A stretch of 64,000 bases of DNA from Cotesia glomerata (taxonomy: Eukaryota; Arthropoda; Insecta; Hymenoptera; Braconidae): assembly GCF_020080835.1 (NCBI RefSeq), contig NC_058167.1, forward strand, positions 9,766,957 to 9,830,956, given 5' to 3'. Below, one piece after another: positions 57,601 through 64,000 of the stretch; position 1 is the stretch's first letter, and each line of letters starts with the position of its first letter. The notes under the pieces were generated by a model, which did no database searches, was not told the origin of the DNA, and worked only from the letters and a program-made list of their open reading frames with translations. A program made the translations under genes and the position numbers.

Positions 57601-57862
57601 TTTACGAATTTATAGCAAAAAAACCAAAATTTATTTCATTTTAGTTTTCAATGCTCCAAATAGAAATGTTTTTTTACTTTTGTAATAAATTTTTTTCAGT
57701 AACAAAATAACAATTTTTCTTATAAAAAAAATGCCTGGGACAGCAAAAAACATCCTTACAGAAAATCAGCCACATAAAAAATTAAATTTTAGATTTTTAA
57801 AAGTGTATTGCTCGGTATAAATTTAATTTATAAATGAAATTACCTGATAACTTTTGGCCCAT
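45494..57862 (-). CDS. gus: gustavus: SPRY-domain, SOCS-box protein (SPSB1/4 type), with an apparent +1 frameshift in exon 4
   Basis: Substrate-recognition subunit of Elongin B/C-Cullin ubiquitin ligases; in Drosophila it binds Vasa. Coding exons: 57862-57844, 49153-48924, 47556-47226, 45868-45709 and 45630-45494. They give about 291 residues once one extra base is discounted, the usual family length, starting MGQKLSGGVKSV. Diagnostic stretches: PTRLDVLLDMPPASKDTQ, EDRSLNIFVK, KLTFHRHPVAQSTDCIRGKVG, RQRGTHAVVGVATADAPLHS, SAVWGHCEITMKYIGGLDPE, and the SOCS box PLPLMDLCRR ending in MKTYLLYRDRR. All junctions are GT/AG. Exon 4 is 160 nt where 159 is needed: between codons for GTL and FVVDG (about 45838-45845) one base is in excess, which truncates the SPRY domain if real. 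Sequencing error is the simplest explanation because the rest is perfectly conserved. Introns are full of transposons. Confidence 0.95.
45709..45868 (-). CDS. gus: gus coding exon 4 (end of SPRY) with one-base excess
   Basis: Acceptor TTTTTACAG and donor GATC|GTGAGT. The first part reads VLDMDEGTL, the second FVVDGQYLGVAFRNLKGRK ... SAVWGHCEITMKYIGGLD, but they are in different frames; the junction lies within CCCTTAGCCTTCG on the minus strand (about 45835-45847). Exon length is 160 nt against the 159 needed for the frame. Confidence 0.88.
45998..46852. mobile_element. Foldback element in gus intron (TAGGGTGGCCC ends)
   Basis: Left TTAGGGTGGCCCAAAAAAAC, right GGTTTTTCTGGCCCCCCTA, with long inverted arms (CGTTACAGTATAATTTTATA against TATAAAATTATACCGTAACG). 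The centre holds a tRNA-like piece (46427-46565). It lies between gus exons 3 and 4. Confidence 0.85.
46427..46565 (+). repeat. tRNA-like insert at foldback centre
   Basis: Box-B-like GTGGGTTCGAATCCCAAGCT plus a hairpin AAGCTGGTTCTAGAAACCAGCTT and a GC-richer tail. The A box is not evident. Confidence 0.4.
47226..47556 (-). CDS. gus: gus coding exon 3 (core of SPRY domain)
   Basis: Encodes about 110 residues including HRHPVAQSTDCIRGKVGYTK, GTHAVVGVATADAPLHSVGY, NNALSWGWDLTRNRLYHDSK and PDETFVVPDKFL. Acceptor TTTTTCAG, donor CTGG|GTAGGT in phase 1. Confidence 0.96.
47618..48904 (-). mobile_element. Non-autonomous Helitron, copy 4 (nearly all of gus intron between exons 2 and 3)
   Basis: The minus-strand 5' TC is at 48904-48903 with A outside (plus-strand T at 48905); the 3' end is TTAG (plus CTAA 47618-47621) followed by T. 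Four palindromic monomers have spacings of about 249, 248 and 239. It lies in the same orientation as gus transcription. Confidence 0.87.
48924..49153 (-). CDS. gus: gus coding exon 2
   Basis: Encodes a Gly-rich linker (AGTGGGVGIGGGGA), longer than in vertebrate SPSB1, then PVVPREIAQDFSRPTRLDVL and the start of the SPRY domain. Acceptor ATTTCAG, donor AAA|GTAATT, phase 0 at the end. Confidence 0.94.
50833..52365. mobile_element. TTAA element, copy 2 (interrupted by a TA element)
   Basis: Same family as 32985-33410: ends GGCAGTATTA and CCGGTAGCACTACC, TTAA at 50829-50832 and 52366-52369. Its left end is split by the 50843-51941 element. Confidence 0.85.
50843..51941. mobile_element. 1.1-kb TA-flanked TIR element nested in the TTAA element
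   Basis: Ends CACGGTGAGAAATTTCTGTA and GAAATTTCTCACCGTG, TA at 50841-50842 and 51942-51943. Removing it with one TA restores the TTAA-element left end. Interior includes CATAGTAAA/TTTACTATG-type motifs but no recognisable transposase. Confidence 0.85.
53886..54572. other. Unique intronic sequence of gus
   Basis: GC-richer at 53950-54370. Frames are open on both strands but match nothing recognisable; they lie in gus intron 1. A short (TA)n run is at about 54417-54435. Confidence 0.4.
54573..55225. mobile_element. CTTGGCTCAAG MITE family, copy 1
   Basis: Ends GACAGAAAGGAAAATTTCTT and GTAAACTTTATCTTCTGTGT. Internal AAGAAAATTTT/AAAATTTTCTT pairs and TTGGAGCAAGAGAGAAATTT. A near-identical direct copy is at 58795-59480. 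Confidence 0.8.
55270..55930. repeat. Dispersed repeat family B, copies 2 and 3
   Basis: Two tandem-related units (TTTTGACCTCGAATTCTGAC near 55328; TTAGACCTCGAATTCTGACT near 55775), each followed by TGTAGAAAAT or a TTCTTTAAAAATT stretch. Confidence 0.6.
55931..56847. other. Unique and AT-rich intronic sequence of gus
   Basis: 56040-56400 is GC-richer with a GA-rich patch (about 56165-56225); no gene or element recognised. Confidence 0.4.
56848..57772. mobile_element. Repeat with recurring CAGTCCCCTG motif, copy 2 (inverted)
   Basis: The reverse complement of 14881-15807 along its whole length (CAGGGGACTG at about 57030, 57197, 57382 and 57580), with the same CTGTAAGGA ends. It lies in gus intron 1, 70 bp from the first coding exon. 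Confidence 0.85.
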
Positions 57863-58238
57863 GGTCATGCCCCTATGGTGGGCGCGATAGTGTGGGTGGT
57901 GCCGATGATGGTGATGAGAATGACGGACCTCACCGCAGCCCGCCGATAGTTTGTGTCGATAGTTTCTCCCGGAACCCTGGTGATGGTGTCCAACAGACAG
58001 AGGTACTCCACCTTCTTGAGCAGCCCCCCGTCTGGGGCTTCCCGCGCTTCCTACGGTACGAACGCTACCAACTCCCCCGACACCCGCTCCGACGTAGTTC
58101 GCTCTTTGCGGAGCTAACACGCCTAGGTCTCCCACCAGTCCGTTTACGTTGGTACCTCCGGTCGCTCCGCTCGTCGGAACGGTCCCCCCGGGTCCGGGGC
58201 GACTCCCGCCACCGTTCACGCAATGAGCTGCTTTGTAC
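57844..58238 (-). CDS. gus: gus first coding exon with long open 5' extension
   Basis: The acceptor TGTTTCCAG places the exon start at 58238; the canonical ATG of MGQKLSG is 57862 and the donor is TCAG|GTAATT. An in-frame ATG two codons earlier (MTMGQK) also exists. From the acceptor to the ATG the frame stays open for about 125 codons that would read Gly-rich then His-rich (SHHHHRHHPHYRAHHRG). It has no ATG of its own apart from the MTM, so it is 5' UTR unless an upstream exon supplies a start. Confidence 0.85.
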
Positions 58239-58429
58239 CTGGAAACACAAAATAACACCCTCGTTAATCACATTGTTCATCATTAATCATTATATTAACA
58301 AGAAAAAAAAAATAATTATAAATTTAAGAGCTGGTAGTTGTATAACACAGTGAAAATTTGATTATTTTCAAAATTCTTGCTCAAGAACAAGACACGGTAA
58401 AATTGATAAGGACTTTTATTGTAGAGAAT

Positions 58430-58690
58430 TTATTCCTCTATTAAAAAGGTATCTTATATTTTTTTGTATCTTTAATATTTCAGCCATAAACAGCATTTTA
58501 AACTTTTGAACCTTATGAATAGGTTTTAAGACAGTTTTTTTACTTTAAATTCAAATTTTGGAGAGCCGAAAAGAGATAAGACAAAATTGGTAGAAATATT
58601 TTTTTTGTAGAAAATTAAAATTTTCTATAAAAAAGGGCTGATATAGTTTTTTTGTATTTTCAATATAGTTGACCCAGAATTTTGAATCAA
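58430..58690. repeat. Dispersed repeat family B, copy 4 (diverged)
   Basis: TTGTAGAGAATTTATTCCTC, TATCTTTAATATTT and CAATATAGTTGACCCAGAAT blocks follow the order seen in 55270-55930. Confidence 0.5.
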
Positions 58691-58794
58691 AACAGTAACA
58701 TTCAAAAATTGAACAAATAAACTATTTTTTTATTTATTAAGATTTTTCTAAATTATAATAATAATAAAATTTGAAAACATTATAATTATTATGA

Positions 58795-59480
58795 CACAGA
58801 AAGAAAAATTTCTTAACTGGAGAACAAAATTCTTGGCTCAAGAAAATTTTCGAGTGCCTGAAGGAAGACCGAAGTTGTGTTGGCTGAAGTAAAAATTTTT
58901 AATGAAATTCTATTCTTGGTGGAAGTAATTTTTTCTTTATCATAAATATTTGATACAATTAATTTTTATATTTGATCAAGATTTTTAGATACTTAAGGAA
59001 AGCAGCGCCACCTACTTCAGCTGAGAAAAAAATTTTCTCACCTTGAGAAAATTTTTCTCTTGAATATTTGATACCCATTTTATATTATTTTAGCGTGAAA
59101 TTATACATATTGAATGAAAAAAAATGATGAAATATTATTTGATCTTCCCATTTGACATGTTAATCAATAAAAATATTAATGAAAATTTACTTTTATCTTT
59201 ATATTTAATTTTTTGGAGCAAGAGAGAAATTTTCTCAAGACAAGAAAATTTACTTCTATCAAGAACTAAATTTTTTGGAGCAAGAGGCTGAATTTTCTCA
59301 AAACAACAAGATTTTCTTGACTTAAATAAATTTTCTTGGACCAAGATACGTATTTCTTAAAGCAAGAGAATTAATTTAGTTGGAATAAGTGAAATTTCTT
59401 GTCAAAAAAAAATTTTTTTTCGCTCAAGAAAATAATTAAGAAGAAAAATATTTTCTTGGCTCAAGTGAACTTTTTTTCTC
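58795..59480. mobile_element. CTTGGCTCAAG MITE family, copy 2
   Basis: Collinear with 54573-55225 (ACTGGAGAACAAAATTCTTG, GGAAGACCGAAG, GAAAGCAGCGCCACCTA); carries an extra AAGAAAATTTACTTCTATCA block near 59240. Confidence 0.8.
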
Positions 59481-59658
59481 GGTAAAATTCTTTGATTGAT
59501 AATAATAATTTGAATTTTTATTATTATTATTAAAAACCGGAATATTTGTAGTCGTTAGTCGCACAAAAAATATTCACCTCACAATGCATATCCTGGATGA
59601 ATGAATGTATCACATGTGAGGTGTGCATATACGTCTACAGTAGTATAGCATCACCTAC

Positions 59659-60063
59659 CTAACCGAGAAATAAAAAGCTGATCGTACAATAATACAAACA
59701 CGATCGAACAGAAGCGAGGAGAAAAGAAGCGAAGTGAAGCCAAACAACATACCAGCAAAACAAAAAATAAAAACAACGTATAAGCCTGGACTGACGAACG
59801 AAAACATACAACAGACAGCAGACAACGTACAACAACTTGGATCCAGGATGCCCGTCCGCTTTTCCACAAACACTAACGGAAGCTTGTTCGCAGCAACCAA
59901 ATAGAACCGGAAGTGAGTCTGAGTTGTCCCGTGTCCTGTCGAGCCAGCACTCGCGGTCACGTTTTACCGAGACCATCAAAAATACCTTCCCGTACACAAT
60001 GCCCAAAAATAATCGAAAGGGCTCGACTAAAGGACACATTGTCAAATCAAACGTGTCATCCAT
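59659..60063 (-). other. Possible gus 5' UTR exon
   Basis: GC-richer, apparently single-copy stretch 1.4 kb upstream of the first coding exon, ending at a strong donor-like GTTAG|GTAGGTGATG at 59658. Splicing to the acceptor at 58238 is geometrically reasonable. One minus-strand frame stays open across that junction into the gus extension, which may be chance. Confidence 0.3.
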
Positions 60064-60189
60064 CCGCTTTTATTTCATTCCAATCACCTCTTTGCTATTC
60101 ATCAAATCGTTGATTACGCTATTCATTATTTTCATCCTATCACGGTCATTATCATTCATTTTCAATTTTTTCATCAAATAAATTAATTA

Positions 60190-60512
60190 ATTAGAAAAAT
60201 TACTTAGAAAATTGGTTGCTGGTTAAAAGAAAATTATTTAATCTAAACTCAATAATTTTTTTTCTAAATTAGTAGGATTAAAAACGTCGAATTAAGAAAA
60301 TAACTTTGTTAATTTGAAAAGAATTCATTTTTAAATTGAGCTAAAATAAATTTTCATTAAAACGTCTAGAACTTGGAAATTTAATAAATAATTATCTAAG
60401 CTGAAGAAATAAATACTTAATTTAAGAAGATCAATATTTGAGACTTGAGAATTTATTTTTTGATAAACTAAAAATAATATAAAATTCGCCCAAGACCAGA
60501 ATCAAACCCTGC
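60190..60512 (-). repeat. tRNA-linked repeat body, copy 1 (cut by MITE A)
   Basis: Collinear with 61268-61590 (TAGGATTAAAAACGTC, AACGTCTAGAACTTGGAAAT, GCCCAAGACC). It stops at the start of MITE A copy 2, in the middle of the box-B-like CAAACCCTG. Confidence 0.8.
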
Positions 60513-61265
60513 ACGAAAAAAAGTAAACTGTAATAAATAACAGTCGATTTATAATAAGTAATGATCAACTGTTAAAAATTACCATTTCAAACAGTAAAAT
60601 CGGGATTTTACTATTCACTTTGTAATATTTACCATTTAAACGTTACAATTTACTCTTTACATGGAAGAAAATACTATTTCAAACAGTAATATTCGCTATG
60701 TAAATGTCTAAAATGTTAAAGTATAATAATTAAGAATTCAGACTTTGATATTTATCATTTCGTAGCTAAGAAATGATCTTATGATATGTAAAAAGTATAA
60801 AATAAAGTTAGTGAATTTCTGATACAAGCAACGTCAATATTTACAAAGTAAAATTGTAAATTTTAAACGCGATGCTAAAAATTAAACTGTAATTATTGAC
60901 TTGCTTGGACTGGTAAAATGTATATTTTAAAAGTATAATTTTTACTGTTTCAAATGTTAAATTCTCTCAGAGTGAGACCCCCTTCTCTTGTATCAGAGTA
61001 AGTTCCCCTTCTCCTCATAATATGGACTATATATTGAAATGGCAATTTTTACTGTTTGAAACAGTAATTTTTTAAGATGAAAGATCCGTTATTTACTATA
61101 GTGATAGCTACTAATCACTTATTTTGGACATTAAAATATAAATTGTGGCTTTTATACTTTCTACAGTAAGTTCTGTAATATTTATATTTTTGTCACCCCG
61201 ATGTCCACTTTACTGTTTGAAACTATAAAAATTAACCGGAATCCGAGTGAATATTACAGTTTACT
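60513..61265. mobile_element. MITE family A, copy 2
   Basis: Nearly collinear with 8964-9721 across its length (same order of CAGTCGATTTATAATAAGTA, GACTTGCTTGGACTGG and other blocks). The right TIR is cut short at AGTTTACT (61265), where a tRNA-linked repeat begins. Confidence 0.88.
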
Positions 61266-61267
61266 AG

Positions 61268-61648
61268 AGAGGAAAAAAAATTACTTGAAAAATTGGTTCT
61301 TGGATAAAAGAAAATTATTTTTCTTAATTCAATAATTTATTTTTTATAAATTAATAGGATTAAAAACGTCAAATTAAGAAAATAACTTTATTAATTTGAA
61401 AAGAACTCATTTTTAAATTGAGCTAAAATAAATTTTTATTAAAACGTCTAGAACTTGGAAATTTAAAAAATAATTATCTAAGCTGAAGAAATGAATACTT
61501 AATTTAAGAAGATCAATATTTGAGACGAGAATATTAATTTTTTAATAACCTAAAAATAATATAAAATTCGCCCAAGACCGGACTCAAACCCTGATCGTAC
61601 CGTGCTCTTAATAAAGAGTGATACCACTCAGCAATCACAGCGTAAGTG
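61268..61648 (-). repeat. tRNA-derived SINE, copy 2 (complete head)
   Basis: On the minus strand the head shows TTGCTGAGTGGTATCACTC (box A) and GGGTTTGAGTCCGG (box B), then the body shared with 60190-60512. Head to tail it runs from about 61648 down to 61268. Confidence 0.7.
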
Positions 61649-63017
61649 AACTAACACTAAAATGTTTATTGAAAAATAATTAAACTTCCCTTAATTAAAA
61701 TTTTTTATATCAAATAAATACTCTTCTTTGATCAAGATATTTGTTTTTTTCCCATGTTTTAATATTTGAGTCGGATATTAATTATTAAGCTTTCAGACTA
61801 GACAGCTACAAATATTTAATTCCCATAAATATTAATATTTTCTCCAGTATTAATTTATAAAATCTTAAACTTCTCCCAAAAATAAACTTTAATGATCGTC
61901 AAATAAATAAATAAATAAATTCCTTCGAAGAGGTCTCTAAATAAGTCCAATATTTCACCCGGAAAACTAAGCCGAGCTTACAGAGAAAAGACAAATAAAA
62001 AAAAAGAAATAAATAGCCTGATAACAAACCGAAAAATAAATAAATCCAGAATAAAACTAATATAACTAAAATATAACTTCTAAATGATATAAACTACAAA
62101 GTTTGTTTATCTTAAATGTTTATATAGATTTATCTGGTTATTTAGTTTGTCTCCAGGTCGTAGTCAGTGAGTACGAAAAGGTAGAAAGGAGTAATTGCTT
62201 GCTCACGTGCATCCACCTAGTAATGTACAGTAGTTGTAGTTGTATTTTCCGAGGCCCGAGGGATTTTCCCTGTATTTGTACACAGACATCCTCTATAGAT
62301 CCTACTTAGCTGTTTAGATGTGCTCCGATTCGGGTATCGTGTATATACTTTGTACATCCATACAGATAGATAGAGATACATTGGACAGCGAACACGGAAC
62401 ACAGAAAGTGAACAATACAAAGCTTTGCCGGAGGATTTGCGTGAGGAACCCTATATATCCTATATCCTGGGAATATCGGGATTCGTTGACACGTTGGAAC
62501 AGCAGGAATCGATCAAACAGAACGAGGACGGGATAATAGTCCGATACACACGCACCCAGTACTACCAGTCTTCCTCATCCACTATATAGATCTACATCCA
62601 CCTATATAGATTTATTATATACATATATATCTATATACATATAGAGGGAGAGGGCTGTTCCTGGTTCCACTGATTGCCAATGAGGTTTCCAATTCAACTC
62701 GGCAACATCGGGGATTAGCGCAGATTCCGCGAATACCACACTATGCAATCAAGATATACTAGTGTATTTAGCGTCACTCACTCACACACCCACGGTTACT
62801 TCTGACGCTCGCATCACACACACGGCCATTAATTATTCCCACTAGTTTACTATTCAACCAGTTAATCTCCCTAATCCTTCTATTTAGCCATCTAGTCCGC
62901 TTTCCCAACTTTTACCTTTTTTACACACCTACAGACGATAAAGCACTAAATCCACTGGATTTATATTATATCTATCGATCAACGATTGCAATTGTTATTT
63001 TATTATCATTATTAACA
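61649..63017. other. Upstream unique sequence, no gene recognised
   Basis: 62100-62830 is GC-richer with short frames on both strands and no recognisable domain. A TATATA-rich patch lies at about 62600-62645. It could include far-upstream regulatory or 5' UTR sequence of gus or a neighbouring gene. Confidence 0.35.
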
Positions 63018-63180
63018 TACACGGAGAAAATTTTACAGTAGAGTTTATTATCTAGTGATGGTAAAATCTATTAACTGAATTCGATAGTAGTAAATATTAT
63101 TTAAATAATTATGTAAACCATCTGAATTGTAGTAGTTACCATCCTGATGGTAACTACTACTATTATGATGGTAATCAGTA
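63018..63180. mobile_element. Fragment related to the 24309-26980 element
   Basis: Starts ACACGGAGAAAATTTTACAG and follows the left end of the 24309 element closely for about 160 bp, including the ATGGTAA-rich pairs, then stops at family A MITE copy 3. Confidence 0.7.
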
Positions 63181-63181
63181 C

Positions 63182-63347
63182 ATGGAAAAAAGTAAACTGT
63201 AATATTCACTCGGATTCCGGTTAATTTTTATAGTTTCAAACTGTGAAGCGGACATCAGGGTGGCAAAAATATAAATATTACAGAACTTAATGTAAAAAGT
63301 ATAAAAGCCACAATTTATAATTTAATATCCAAAATAAGTGATTAGTA
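63182..63347. mobile_element. MITE family A, copy 3 (fragment, inverted)
   Basis: Reverse-complement of the right end of family A, starting GGAAAAAAGTAAACTGTAAT and ending at GATTAGTA, where another ACACGGAAA-ended element begins. Confidence 0.75.
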
Positions 63348-64000
63348 CACGGAAAGAAAATTGAAGAAGTTTTTACTATTTTACTATTGTAATTTTTACT
63401 AAATAAAATAGTAACGGTGGACTATACTCATTTAGTAATTTTTACGATATACTATTGTAAATTTTATCTAAAAAATAAGACTAGCAAAAGTCTTAAAAAG
63501 TCGAATACTATAGAGCAAATTATATAATATGTGTTTGTGAACTTTACAATTCAACTATTGTAAAAATTAACAGTTGGTTTTTTTAAAAGAAATATTAGGG
63601 TGGGAGAGAGATAGAAGGTTGGACTAATTGGTACCTGTACAGTAATCGAAAAAAGAAACCGACATTTTCGTGCTATCTGGGAATCGAACCCAGAACTCTG
63701 TGTTGGCAGCCAGGGACTCGCCCTCTACGCTACCCGAGGTAAACTAAGACCCATATACTTTAACATTTACATAAACTCAGAGTCTAGCGCTGTGCACGGC
63801 CATCACTCACACTAATTGAAAGACATTCCAATTCAACTATTGTAAAATTTGCTATAGTTCTATTGGAAAGATACAGAGGCAGCACTAGAAATTTTCATTT
63901 CTTACTTTTTACAATAGTAATATAGTATTTTTTCATGAATAAATAGTATTTTTTCTTCTAAAATATTTGACAATTAATAGTAATAAAAGTATAGTCTAGC
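63347..64000. mobile_element. Unidentified TIR element, left end (runs to or past the window edge)
   Basis: Begins ACACGGAAAGAAAATTGAAG and contains several TTTACTATTGTAAT-like blocks. It is interrupted by a tRNA-like segment at about 63665-63745. The right end is not recognisable inside the window. Confidence 0.4.
63665..63745 (-). repeat. tRNA-like segment (SINE head or tRNA pseudogene)
   Basis: On the minus strand it shows box-A-like TAGCGTAGAGGG and box-B-like GGGTTCGATTCCCAG with tRNA spacing. The acceptor stem pairing is poor, so it is not called a functional tRNA. Confidence 0.5.

Noticed and set aside
57892..58353. Plus-strand 153-codon open frame
   Set aside because: It is antisense to the GC-rich first coding exon of gus; openness follows from base composition and there is no recognisable domain.
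59651..60181. Several overlapping frames on both strands
   Set aside because: Non-ATG starts, hydrophobic low-information translations; more likely gus 5' UTR sequence.

Overview
The window is eukaryotic, very AT-rich (roughly three quarters A+T by eye) and dominated by transposable elements. Three multi-exon host genes, all insect-like, are recognisable. Gene content, short ancestral introns and repeat style suggest an insect, plausibly a hymenopteran such as a parasitoid wasp. That lineage call is an inference; nothing in the sequence proves it. No bacterial-type operon, rRNA gene, CRISPR array or intact virus was seen.

Host genes. (1) Cdk5alpha (p35-type Cdk5 activator), minus strand: exon 18548-18120 and exon 16426-16184. 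It starts at the myristoylation motif MGTVLS and includes the signature VIQASTSELLRCLG; the rest of the cyclin-fold exon was not found in the window. (2) A 252-residue single-pass membrane protein on the plus strand, four exons 37655-40856, with a C-terminal four-cysteine pattern like the insect DM4/12 family. (3) gustavus (gus; SPRY plus SOCS box, SPSB1/4 type), minus strand: five coding exons from 57862 down to 45494, and possibly a 5' UTR exon near 59659-60063. The fourth gus coding exon carries an apparent one-base insertion that breaks the SPRY reading frame.

Everything else is mostly mobile DNA, heavily nested. Four copies of one non-autonomous Helitron family (399-1979, 8432-10227, 38559-40104, 47618-48904) carry TC 5' ends, terminal hairpins with CTAG/CTAA/TTAG 3' ends and A|T insertion sites. 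Their interiors are arrays of 3-5 long palindromic monomers of about 240-280 bp. One copy makes up almost an entire gus intron. Other nests are: a TIR element holding a Tc1-like element holding a MITE (3182-4976); a three-deep nest (24309-26980) whose innermost 800-bp element has an exon-like open tail; a 2.5-kb TIR element around a 1.43-kb TIR element around a SINE (30057-32546); and a 4.6-kb foldback in gus intron 1 (49316-53885) holding a TTAA element that holds a TA element. Two 5'-truncated LINEs (27018-28617 and about 36050-36902) are present; the first is interrupted by a 399-bp TTAA-flanked palindrome. Several tRNA-derived SINE-like segments and many MITEs fill the gaps.

Layout: 1-10.2 kb is repeats downstream of Cdk5alpha (possibly inside its last intron). 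10.2-16.2 kb is mixed unique and repeat DNA. 16.2-19.7 kb is Cdk5alpha and its promoter side. 19.7-37.4 kb is a dense transposon graveyard. 37.6-40.9 kb is the DM4/12-like gene. 41-45.5 kb is AT-rich sequence including the gus 3' side. 45.5-60.1 kb is gus and its transposon-filled introns. 60.1-64 kb is MITEs, SINEs and upstream sequence. The three host genes are not functionally linked as far as the sequence shows.
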